Shown here: in pieces, positions 17,722-25,441 of the stretch | Layout: each line of letters starts with the position of its first letter | Numbering within the stretch: the first letter of the stretch is position 1 | DNA from: Bacteroidales bacterium | GTDB lineage: Bacteria; Bacteroidota; Bacteroidia; Bacteroidales; P3 | Reading direction: 5' to 3' | Length of the DNA stretch: 64,000 nt | NCBI GenBank assembly: GCA_017429685.1 | Contig: JAFROL010000004.1 | Span: 60,727-124,726, forward strand | The notes under the pieces: model-generated | What the model saw: the letters and a program-made list of their open reading frames with translations, nothing else | Database searches by the model: none | Told to the model about the DNA's origin: nothing | Position numbers and translations under genes: made by a program

Positions 17722-18555
17722 ATGGACCACGGAAGGAACATCTGCCGGCAGCTGAAGCAGCTGCGGCGCGACATCGCCGACCAGAACGGCATAGAGCTGC
17801 ACCAGGAAGAGTGCACCTACAAGGGCCACTGCGACGGCACCTGCCCCCATTGCGACGCCGAGCTGCAATACATCGAGCGCGAGCTGGCGCGCCGCCAAGG
17901 CCTCGGCAAGGCCGCCATCGTGGCCGGCACGGTGCTGACGATGGCATCGGTGCAGACGGCCCAAGCCCAGGAGCCCGTCGTTATGGGCAAGCCGGCAATG
18001 CCGATTGAAGAGCGCGACGGCCAAGGTACACTGAAAGGAACCATCACCGACCGAAAAATCGGCGAACCGCTGATTGGCTGCAATGTTGTGTTAAGGAAAA
18101 ACGGGGAGATTGTCGCGAAGGGGAAAACCGATTTCGACGGCGTCTACACCATCAAGGGCGTGAAAGAAGGCATCTATTCTGTGGAGATTTCCTGTCCGGG
18201 CTACAACACACTGATTGTGCCTGAATTCGAAGTTCGTGCGAAAGGCTTCTCTATACTGAACCGGGATTTGTCGCGCAAAAAAGATGCCAATGACGACGCG
18301 ACTGAAGTCGAGGGTCCTTTGATGGGCGTCGTGCCTGTGAAGCACATCGACATCGGCGAGCCCGACACAGGCCGTACTCCGACTGTGATTATCGAAACCA
18401 AAGGCAACGGCGAGGCCACGGGCAAATACACCATTGGCGGCGTCGAGACGCAGCTGGACGGCACCCCGGCCAGCGAATCGGGCAGTCCGTTGCCCAACGA
18501 GCGTCCGAAAGCCGACATAGACAACTCTAATCCGCTGGACCGAAAGGCACAATAG
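17722..18555 (+). CDS. Membrane protein with N-terminal Cys motif and carboxypeptidase-like regulatory domain (paralogue 2)
   Basis: 277 residues with the same plan as the preceding gene: Cys motif (31-44), membrane segment (about 61-80, ending AQAQ) and a CarboxypepD_reg domain (about 98-170; LKGTITDRKIGEPLIGCNVV, TDFDGVYTIKGV). A low-complexity tail (about 195-277) has no counterpart in paralogue 1. It ends 3 bp before the radical SAM gene, so the two are probably co-transcribed. Function unknown; the regulatory-type domain is common in TonB-linked envelope proteins of this phylum. Confidence 0.72.
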   Translation: MDHGRNICRQLKQLRRDIADQNGIELHQEECTYKGHCDGTCPHCDAELQYIERELARRQGLGKAAIVAGTVLTMASVQTAQAQEPVVMGKPAMPIEERDGQGTLKGTITDRKIGEPLIGCNVVLRKNGEIVAKGKTDFDGVYTIKGVKEGIYSVEISCPGYNTLIVPEFEVRAKGFSILNRDLSRKKDANDDATEVEGPLMGVVPVKHIDIGEPDTGRTPTVIIETKGNGEATGKYTIGGVETQLDGTPASESGSPLPNERPKADIDNSNPLDRKAQ

Positions 18556-18558
18556 GCA

Positions 18559-19176
18559 ATGGATGCAGTCCCCTTTATCGGCGTTTCGCGCCACCGCATC
18601 GGCGTCGACGGCAACGGCGTCACCACGCTGGCGGCCTTCCACGGCTGTCCGCTGCGGTGCCGCTACTGCCTGAATCCGGCCTGCACGGGGCCGACCGAAC
18701 GCCTGTTCCGCTACACGCCCGAAAGCCTTTACGAGAAGGTGCGCATCGACAATCTCTACTTTCTGGCCACCGGCGGCGGCATCTGTTTCGGCGGTGGCGA
18801 GCCGCTGCTGAGGATTGATTTTCTGGAGCAGTTCCGCGCGCTGTGCGGCACGGCGTGGCGCCTGACGGCCGAAACGTCGCTGGCCGTTCCGCGTGCGACG
18901 GTGGCAAGGGCAGCCGCAATATTCGACGATTTCATTGTCGACATAAAGGACTCGAACCCCGACATATACAAGCGCTACACCGGCCGCAGCAACCGCCAGT
19001 CGCTGGGCAACCTGCGATGGCTGCTGAAAAAGAAAGGCGCCGACCATATTATGGTGCGCGTGCCGCTGATACCGGAGTACAACAGCGACGCCGACCGCGA
19101 CCGCACCGTTGCTCTCCTCAAGGATTGGGGCGTCACACGCATCGACCGATTTGAATATATAGTTAAGGGGAGTTAA
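18559..19176 (+). CDS. Radical SAM protein, PflA-like
   Basis: 205 residues. The N-terminal CX3CX2C cluster motif CPLRCRYC binds the [4Fe-4S] that cleaves S-adenosylmethionine; CFGGGEPLLR follows at the usual place. It resembles pyruvate formate-lyase activating enzymes, but no glycyl-radical enzyme is nearby, and it is short with no extra cluster domain. Its immediate partner is the Cys-motif membrane protein 3 bp upstream, a possible substrate or client. The last codons and the stop lie within a tandem array starting at 19161. Confidence 0.85.
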   Translation: MDAVPFIGVSRHRIGVDGNGVTTLAAFHGCPLRCRYCLNPACTGPTERLFRYTPESLYEKVRIDNLYFLATGGGICFGGGEPLLRIDFLEQFRALCGTAWRLTAETSLAVPRATVARAAAIFDDFIVDIKDSNPDIYKRYTGRSNRQSLGNLRWLLKKKGADHIMVRVPLIPEYNSDADRDRTVALLKDWGVTRIDRFEYIVKGS

Positions 19177-19242
19177 AGGAAGTTAAGGGGAGTTAAAAGG
19201 AAGTTAAGGGGAGTTAAAGGGAAGTTAAGGGAAGTTAAGGGA
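19161..19242 (+). repeat. 10-11-bp tandem array spanning the radical SAM stop codon
   Basis: Eight units of AGTTAAGGGG/AGTTAAAGGA type. The first two units encode the C-terminal VKGS and the stop of the radical SAM protein; the rest is leader of dtd. Confidence 0.85.
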
Positions 19243-19277
19243 CAATAGTGTCCAGCAAGTACTTAAATCTGCAACTA

Positions 19278-19739
19278 ATGAGAACAGTAATACAGCGAGT
19301 TAAGTCGGCTTCGGTCGACATTGAAGGAAAGCGGCACAGCGAGATAGGCCACGGGCTGCTGGTGCTGGTGGGCATCGAAGACCGCGACACCGACGAGGAT
19401 ATCGACTACCTGTGCCACAAGATTGCCCAGATGCGCATCTTCGACGATGCCGACGGCGTTATGAACCTGCCCGTCACCGCCGTCGAGGGTAACGAAGTGC
19501 TGGTCGTCAGCCAGTTCACCTTGATGGCACGCACACGCAAGGGCAACCGCCCAAGCTACATCGACGCCTCGCGGCCCGAACGCGCCGTGCCGATGTACGA
19601 GAAGTTCTGCTCGACGCTGTCGTCGCTCCTCGCCCACCCCGTCAAGACCGGCGTTTTCGGTGCCGATATGCAGGTTTCGCTCGTCAACGACGGCCCCGTG
19701 ACCATCATTATGGACAGCCAGCGCCGCGACGAATTCTAA
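19278..19739 (+). CDS. dtd: D-aminoacyl-tRNA deacylase
   Basis: Hydrolyses D-amino acids (and Gly from tRNA-Ala) off mischarged tRNAs. 153 residues with the family start MRTVIQRVKSASV, the active-site SQFTLMA and the C-terminal NDGPVTIIMDS containing the cis-Gly-Pro motif. The frame extends ten codons upstream to 19248, but the conserved start is at 19278. Confidence 0.96.
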   Translation: MRTVIQRVKSASVDIEGKRHSEIGHGLLVLVGIEDRDTDEDIDYLCHKIAQMRIFDDADGVMNLPVTAVEGNEVLVVSQFTLMARTRKGNRPSYIDASRPERAVPMYEKFCSTLSSLLAHPVKTGVFGADMQVSLVNDGPVTIIMDSQRRDEF

Positions 19740-19787
19740 TCACCGTACAATATTTCGCCCATTACTTCGTTTCTGCTGCATAAAATT

Positions 19788-20642
19788 ATGGAATCTAAAA
19801 TAATACTCATCACAGGAGCCAGCAGCGGCATCGGCTTCGACGCCGCGCAGACGCTGGCACGGCAGGGGCACAAAATCTACGCCGCCGCGCGGCGCACCGA
19901 ACTGATGGAGCCGCTGAAGGCCGACGGCATCACACCGCTGAGCCTCGACGTTACCGACGAAGAGTCGATGCAGCGATGCGTGCAGGCCGTTTTGGACAAG
20001 GAAGGCCGCATCGACGTGCTAGTCAACAACGCCGGCTACGGATGGTTCGGCGCCATCGAGACGACACCGATGGAGGAAGCCCGCCGGCAGCAGGAAGTCA
20101 ACGTCTTCGGCCTGGCGCGGATGTGCCAGCTGGTGCTGCCCGCAATGCGCAAGCAGGGCAAAGGGCGCATTATCAACACCGCCTCGATAGCCGGCAAGAT
20201 AGTTCTGCTCTACGGCGGATGGTACCACGTGTCGAAATTCTCGGTCGAGGCGCTGAGCGACGCCCTGCGTATGGAAGTGAAGCCCTTCGGCATCGACGTG
20301 TCGATCATCGAGCCCGGCGGCATCAAGACCGACTGGGGCATCATCGCCGCACGCCACCTGCGCGAATCGTCGGCCGGAACGCCCTACGAGGCCAGCGCCA
20401 CCGCCGAATCCGACACGCTGCACACGGCCTATTCCGGCCCCTGGCTGTCGTCGCCCCGGGTGATAACCCGCGCCATTTCGCGTGCCGTCAACAGCCGTCG
20501 CCCCAAGACGCGCTACCGCACCGGCCGCTTTGCCCACACCGGCGTCTTCTTCCACTGGCTGCTGCCCTCGCGCTGGTGGGATGCCCTGATGCGCGGTTTC
20601 AGCAAAATCAAGATAGGAAAAAACAACGGAACATCAAACTAA
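19788..20642 (+). CDS. Short-chain dehydrogenase/reductase
   Basis: 284 residues. Classical SDR with the NAD(P) motif TGASSGIG (about 8-15), NNAGYGWFG and the catalytic YHVSK. The substrate is not known. The C-terminal region (PWLSSPRVITRAISRAVNSR) resembles SDR members that act on lipophilic or steroid-like substrates, but this is weak. The next gene starts 9 bp later, so the two are probably one operon. Confidence 0.9.
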   Translation: MESKIILITGASSGIGFDAAQTLARQGHKIYAAARRTELMEPLKADGITPLSLDVTDEESMQRCVQAVLDKEGRIDVLVNNAGYGWFGAIETTPMEEARRQQEVNVFGLARMCQLVLPAMRKQGKGRIINTASIAGKIVLLYGGWYHVSKFSVEALSDALRMEVKPFGIDVSIIEPGGIKTDWGIIAARHLRESSAGTPYEASATAESDTLHTAYSGPWLSSPRVITRAISRAVNSRRPKTRYRTGRFAHTGVFFHWLLPSRWWDALMRGFSKIKIGKNNGTSN

Positions 20643-20651
20643 ATCAAGAAG

Positions 20652-21746
20652 ATGAAAATAAAACCATTACTTATGTGCATAGCCATCGGGATGCTGACTG
20701 CGTGTACTACAAACGATTCAAAACAACTAAAAGAAGACAATATGACAAAACTTGAACTGACACAAGAGTGGGACAAGACCTTCCCACTGAGCGACAAGGT
20801 GGAGCACAGCAAGGTGACGTTCCACAACCGCTTCGGCATTGAGCTGGCTGCGGACCTATACACCCCCAAGAACGCCACGGGCAAGCTGGCTGCCATCGCC
20901 GTGTGTGGCCCCTTCGGCGCCGTCAAGGAGCAGTCGTCGGGCCTCTACGCCCAGCATCTGGCCGAACGCGGATTTCTGACGATAGCCTTTGATCCCAGTT
21001 TCACCGGCGAAAGCGCTGGCGAACCGCGCCGAATGGCATCGCCCGACATCAACACCGAGGATTTTCTGGCTGCCGTTGACTTCCTTTCGGTGCAAGAAAA
21101 CGTCGACCCCGAGCGCATAGGCATTGTAGGCATCTGCGGATGGGGCGGTATGGCCGTCAACGCCGCAGCCCTCGACCCGCGCATCAAAGCCACTGTTGCT
21201 ATGACGATGTACGATATGAGCAAAATTGCACGCGAGGGTTATTTTGGCAGCGCCGACAGCCGCGAGGCCCGCGACGAGCAACGCCAGGCCTGGGCCAAAC
21301 AGCGCACCGAAGACTACCGCAGCGGCACCTACAAGCGCGGCGGCGGTGTCGTTGACCCCCTGCCCGACGACGCACCCTGGTTTGTCAAGGACTACCACGC
21401 CTACTACAAATGCCCGCGCGGATACCACGAGCGCAGCGGCAACTCGACCGACGGCTGGAATGTGACAGGAACAATGTCGTTCATCAACCAACCCCTGCTC
21501 GATATGGCCAACGAAATCAAGAATCCCGTGCTCCTCGTCCACGGCGAGAAAGCCCACAGCCGCTACTTCAGCGAATATGCTTTTGAGCGTATGACCGGCA
21601 AGCACGTAGAAGGCCAGAATGCCACCGTCGGCAACAAGGAGCTTATGATTATCCCCGGTGCCAGCCACGTGGACCTCTACGACGATGTGGCGGGTGTGAT
21701 TCCTTACGACAAAATAGAGCAGTTCTTCCGCGACAACCTGAAATAA
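20652..21746 (+). CDS. Alpha/beta hydrolase lipoprotein, dienelactone-hydrolase-like
   Basis: 364 residues with a lipobox MLTAC (Cys18). The hydrolase fold shows a strand followed by VGICGWGGMAVN, where the nucleophile-elbow position holds a cysteine and not serine, as in dienelactone hydrolases. The catalytic His is in PGASHVDLYD near the C-terminus, and HGEKAHSR precedes it. It is inferred to act in the envelope on an ester or peptide-like substrate. It follows the SDR gene closely. Confidence 0.82.
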   Translation: MKIKPLLMCIAIGMLTACTTNDSKQLKEDNMTKLELTQEWDKTFPLSDKVEHSKVTFHNRFGIELAADLYTPKNATGKLAAIAVCGPFGAVKEQSSGLYAQHLAERGFLTIAFDPSFTGESAGEPRRMASPDINTEDFLAAVDFLSVQENVDPERIGIVGICGWGGMAVNAAALDPRIKATVAMTMYDMSKIAREGYFGSADSREARDEQRQAWAKQRTEDYRSGTYKRGGGVVDPLPDDAPWFVKDYHAYYKCPRGYHERSGNSTDGWNVTGTMSFINQPLLDMANEIKNPVLLVHGEKAHSRYFSEYAFERMTGKHVEGQNATVGNKELMIIPGASHVDLYDDVAGVIPYDKIEQFFRDNLK

Positions 21747-21930
21747 AGACATATACGCCCGAAATTCAAGACTAAAATGTTAAATTTTAACATTTATTCT
21801 TAAATTTAGTTAAAACGGGGTTTTTCTCTGCGGAAAGTGCAGAAAAGTTTCAGAACCCGGATTTTGGAGGCTGACCAATCAAAGTCCGGAACAATCATAA
21901 TAAAAGAAACGAAAAATCGTTTCTGCTTTT

Positions 21931-22530
21931 ATGGAAACTGATTTTGACAATATCGAGCGGCACCCTCTCGAGCCCTTCCTGCCACCCAACGCGCGCCTGC
22001 TGATGCTCGGCAGCTTCCCGCCGCCGCGCCGCCGCTGGTCGATGGATTTTTTCTACCCCAACCGCACCAATATGATGTGGGAGATTTTTGGGCTGATTTT
22101 TTTCGGCGACAGCCAGCGGCTGGTGGATGCCGAACGCAAGACGTTCCGGCTCGACAACATAGTGAAGCTACTGACCGACAAGGGTATAGCCATCTTCGAC
22201 ACCGCCTGTGCCGTGCGCCGGCTGAGCGGCACCGCAGCCGACAAAGACCTTGAAATCGTCGAGAAAACCGACCTGCCGCGACTGCTCGTACAGATTCCGC
22301 TGTGCCACGACATTGTCTGCACCGGCCAGAAGAGTTTCTCCGTTCTGACGGAAGATTATGGCGTCCCCGTGCCGAAGATGGGCGAATGCAACGAGTTCGA
22401 CATCGCCGGCCGGCAGATGCGGCTGTGGAGGATGCCCTCCTCGTCGCGCGCCTTCCCTATGAAGCTGGAAATCAAAGCCGCCTACTACCGCCAGATGATG
22501 GAAACGGTAGGGTTGCTGCAAAAGCAATAG
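21931..22530 (+). CDS. Uracil-DNA glycosylase-family protein
   Basis: 199 residues. It begins with LMLGSFPPPRRRWSMDFFYPN, like the motif 1 region of small mismatch-type glycosylases, and has VCTGQKSF and a C-terminal PSSSRAFPM segment similar to the family's motif 2 loop. I infer removal of uracil or another damaged base from DNA. The motif match is partial, so substrate specificity cannot be given. It stands alone on the plus strand facing the minus-strand cluster. Confidence 0.75.
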   Translation: METDFDNIERHPLEPFLPPNARLLMLGSFPPPRRRWSMDFFYPNRTNMMWEIFGLIFFGDSQRLVDAERKTFRLDNIVKLLTDKGIAIFDTACAVRRLSGTAADKDLEIVEKTDLPRLLVQIPLCHDIVCTGQKSFSVLTEDYGVPVPKMGECNEFDIAGRQMRLWRMPSSSRAFPMKLEIKAAYYRQMMETVGLLQKQ

Positions 22531-22542
22531 CAGGCCGTAGGG

Positions 22543-23388
22543 CTATTTCTTCTTGAATTTGGTGACCATATCGATGTCGTTCGGCTCGGGGTCGTCGGAG
22601 AGGTAGGTCACCTTGAGGAAGGCCGTGTCCTTGAGGAAATCGATGCTTCCCACCTGCACCTTGACGATGTCGAGTCCGGTGCGCTCGCGGAGGTCGGCCA
22701 GCAGTTCTTCGCGCCGTTCGGGCTTGATGAGGGCTATCTTCTCGTAGGTGATGATTTTCTGCGCCTTACGGTTCGACATACCGACCGCCTCGAGCAGCCA
22801 TATCAAAAGAACGAAGATAATGTTGGTGGCGATGAACGACACGTAGCTCGACGCCATACCGGCGCCGTTGACGATGCTGATGGCGATGAGGACGAAGAGG
22901 TAGGTCATTTCGCGGATGGGCAGCTGCTCGGTGCGGTAGCGGATCATACTGAAGATACCGAACAGACCGAGGGCGATGCCGACCTCAATCTTCATATTCT
23001 GAAGCTGATAGAGGATGAAGAATATGGCCGTGCTGAAAAGCAGGTAGGTGAAATAATAGTCGCGGCGGTGGCTCTTGGGATAATAGAGGAAGTGGGTTAT
23101 AATCCAGCAAACCAGCAGGTTGATACCAAACAGGATAAGCATCTTCCATAGGCCGGGAGCGTCGAAGAACGGCAGACCGAGGAAGTCGATATTCTGCTCC
23201 TCGGCATTGCCGAAACGGAGGGCGATGTCGGCATCTTCGAGCACGTCGGCATCGGCGTCGGGTTGGTTGTCTTCCAATATGGATTCCTCGGTAGGAAGGA
23301 CGATATCATCGTCAACATCCTGAGCCACAACATTATTGGCAAAAGTCATTATCATTGCCAGAAAAAGGGATAGAAATATTTTCTTCAT
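22543..23388 (-). CDS. DUF4956 membrane protein
   Basis: 281 residues with a signal peptide (to about residue 23), an acidic linker, then four or so membrane helices (e.g. MLILFGINLLVCWIITHFLYY; YYFTYLLFSTAIFFILYQL). The conserved core EVGIALGLFGIFSMIRYRTEQLPIREMTYLF is the family hallmark. A cytoplasmic tail follows with ELLADLRERTGLDIVKVQVG. DUF4956 proteins are regularly paired with VTC-type polyphosphate polymerases, as here: the VTC gene ends 7 bp upstream. Confidence 0.9.
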   Translation of the reverse strand: MKKIFLSLFLAMIMTFANNVVAQDVDDDIVLPTEESILEDNQPDADADVLEDADIALRFGNAEEQNIDFLGLPFFDAPGLWKMLILFGINLLVCWIITHFLYYPKSHRRDYYFTYLLFSTAIFFILYQLQNMKIEVGIALGLFGIFSMIRYRTEQLPIREMTYLFVLIAISIVNGAGMASSYVSFIATNIIFVLLIWLLEAVGMSNRKAQKIITYEKIALIKPERREELLADLRERTGLDIVKVQVGSIDFLKDTAFLKVTYLSDDPEPNDIDMVTKFKKK

Positions 23389-23395
23389 AAGAGTT

Positions 23396-24154
23396 TTATT
23401 GTTGTTTTGATATTTTTTCGATAAACAAAAGTTTGGGTTTGAAGCGGTTGCGTTTGGCCGACGGGTCGGTGAGGGCCGTCCCGATGCAGTATTTGCTCAT
23501 ACGGCGCGGCAGGACGTGCAGGTCGTGGAGAGCACGCTCGATGTCGGACATCGGGGCTCCGACTTCGTGCTTCACTTCGATGACAAGCAGCGGGCTGATG
23601 TCGGCATCGATGCCGGTGGCTCGGTTGTGGAACCTGATGCCCCGGTCGATAGTTATGCGCTCGCTCATCGCCTTGTCGACCAGCGTGATGCGCTCAAAGC
23701 TGTTTTCGAGGCAAGGGTGCAGCACCGACACCGGATAGGGCGTGTTTTCGTTGACAAACTGCGACACTTCGGGCACCTCGAGGCTTCGGTCGAACATCCG
23801 CACATCGATGGGGATGCGCACCTTGCGGGTCTTCTTTTTGTTGTCTTTGTTCTTGATTTCGAAGAAGGTAGTCTCGGTCGAGCGATAGGTGCGGACGCGC
23901 AGTTTTTGCCGGTTCAGCTTTTTGTTGTGGTGCATCGTGTACATTTCGAGGTTGTCGGTGTCGAAATAGAGCGTGCGGTAGGGCGCCAGCGGGTTGCCCT
24001 CGATGTGCTGCACATAGTAGCCGTCGGCGATGCGCGCCAGCAGCTCGTCGAGCAGCGCTGCCGGGGCCATATACTTCTGGTCCACGCGGTTCATCAGCCT
24101 GACGGCCTTCATATCGTCGAGGCCGATGGGCTGCATCAGGTCAAGGACGCTCAT
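23396..24154 (-). CDS. VTC-domain polyphosphate polymerase-like protein
   Basis: 252 residues forming a tunnel-type VTC4 catalytic domain. It contains RVDQKYMAP, the basic KLRVRTYRST, FFEIKNKDNKKKTRK, and the acidic VIEVKHEV near the C-terminus. These provide the cationic tunnel residues and metal-binding glutamates used to make polyphosphate from ATP. The start overlaps the upstream gene by 4 bp and the DUF4956 gene follows after 7 bp. Whether it makes polyphosphate or a related polymer is inferred from family only. Confidence 0.88.
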   Translation of the reverse strand: MSVLDLMQPIGLDDMKAVRLMNRVDQKYMAPAALLDELLARIADGYYVQHIEGNPLAPYRTLYFDTDNLEMYTMHHNKKLNRQKLRVRTYRSTETTFFEIKNKDNKKKTRKVRIPIDVRMFDRSLEVPEVSQFVNENTPYPVSVLHPCLENSFERITLVDKAMSERITIDRGIRFHNRATGIDADISPLLVIEVKHEVGAPMSDIERALHDLHVLPRRMSKYCIGTALTDPSAKRNRFKPKLLFIEKISKQQ

Positions 24155-24558
24155 TGATAACTGTATTCGAAGGTTTTGGTCGACTCCAGCTTGCCGTTTG
24201 GCTTGTAGTTGAGCTGCTTGTGGCGTGTTCCGTCGGCATTGTATTCGAAGTGCTTGACGCGCACCACGCGGTTCTTTTCGTCATATTCCACCTGCTCCTT
24301 GCACTTGGTGCTTGTGCCTTCATAGCTGTAGGTGGTGCGCTTCTTCTGGCCATACGAAGCGTATTCTATCTCCTCGATTTTGCGGCCCTGAGCGTCGTAG
24401 GTGACCTTGTTGTCGAGATAGGGCTGCGTAGAGCCCGCCTTGGTGTTCCACTCCTTGACGACGAGGTTTTTCTTGCGTTCGCGTTTGTTCTGCTCCTGGG
24501 CGCTCAACGTGCCGCCCAAAAGGCACACAGAAACCAGTAAAAGGATGAGTTTCTTCAT
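24151..24558 (-). CDS. Secreted protein with YD/RHS-like repeats
   Basis: 135 residues with signal peptide MKKLILLLVSVCLLGGTLSAQ. The mature part shows repeating aromatic/charged strands (KVTYDAQGRKIEEIEYAS, VEYDEKNRVVRVKHFEYNADG, LNYKPNGKLESTKTFEY) like short RHS/YD or MORN-type repeats. It is coupled to the VTC gene by a 4-bp overlap, so it probably acts with the polyphosphate cluster in the periplasm. No function is known to me. Confidence 0.8.
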   Translation of the reverse strand: MKKLILLLVSVCLLGGTLSAQEQNKRERKKNLVVKEWNTKAGSTQPYLDNKVTYDAQGRKIEEIEYASYGQKKRTTYSYEGTSTKCKEQVEYDEKNRVVRVKHFEYNADGTRHKQLNYKPNGKLESTKTFEYSYQ

Positions 24559-24568
24559 ATTAAACGAT

Positions 24569-25408
24569 TTAGAATGAATAGCTGTAACCTATATTAATCC
24601 AGCCTACAAAACCCGTTTCGCGGGTGTAGGATTTGAGTTTGGTGCCCTCGGCGTTGGCGTCGACTACCTTGTCCATAATGCGGTCGGCCATCAGCGAGAC
24701 GTCTATGCTCGAAGCCTTGCTGAGCCTGTAGTCGAAACCCACGGAGCCCCGAACGCGGTTGACGTACACACCCGACCAACTGTCTATGAACCAGCCTGCC
24801 TCGCCATATTGCGACAAAGCGCCGGTCAGGTAGTTTGTGCCGTCGTAACTGGCGCTGATCACTGGCGCGTTCAGTGTGTTGCGCAGTTCGATGTATGCGT
24901 ATGGTTCGAGGCGCCGCAGGCCTTTGTATAAAAGTTTCAGTCGGCTTTTGAGCGTCAAAGCAGTGCGCGGATTCTGGTATTCGTTCATATCGCCGCTGCG
25001 ATAGGTGGCCTGGAAGCGCTCGCGGAGCGACAGACGCCAGTCGCCGAAGCGCAGGCTGCCCGTAGCGTCGAGCATCAGGCGGTGGCGACTGCTTTTGAAG
25101 GCGCTGTTACTGCTGCTGTAAGGATTTATCATCGCATAGCCCACACCCAGCTTCAGGTAGTCGTTGACCTTGTAGCTCAGGCCCAGCGTGGTGTGGAAGC
25201 GGTCGAACGAGCCGAAATTGTTGTCCATACGGATTTCCTCCTCAAGGCTGACGTGCAGTCCGCGAGCCAGCTTCTTGTCGACCGACACCGACAGGCGGCC
25301 GCCCACTTCGGGGTCGAGATCCACATCGGTTTGGGCTTTCAATCCCTGGAAATCAAGGCTCAAGAAAGCGGCTGCAATTATTACTGAAAAAAACTTTTTC
25401 ATCTTCAT
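24569..25408 (-). CDS. DUF2490 outer-membrane protein
   Basis: 279 residues with a signal peptide (to about residue 25, ending LKAQ). The mature part is barrel-like with repeated aromatic strands (KLGVGYAMINPY, RLMLDATGSLRFGDWRLSL) and ends WINIGYSYSF with a terminal Phe, as in outer-membrane barrels. It matches the DUF2490 pattern. It lies in the same strand cluster as the VTC gene with a 10-bp gap. Confidence 0.82.
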   Translation of the reverse strand: MKMKKFFSVIIAAAFLSLDFQGLKAQTDVDLDPEVGGRLSVSVDKKLARGLHVSLEEEIRMDNNFGSFDRFHTTLGLSYKVNDYLKLGVGYAMINPYSSSNSAFKSSRHRLMLDATGSLRFGDWRLSLRERFQATYRSGDMNEYQNPRTALTLKSRLKLLYKGLRRLEPYAYIELRNTLNAPVISASYDGTNYLTGALSQYGEAGWFIDSWSGVYVNRVRGSVGFDYRLSKASSIDVSLMADRIMDKVVDANAEGTKLKSYTRETGFVGWINIGYSYSF

Positions 25409-25441
25409 TGCCTATATGATTATCAACAAATACAAAAAGAA

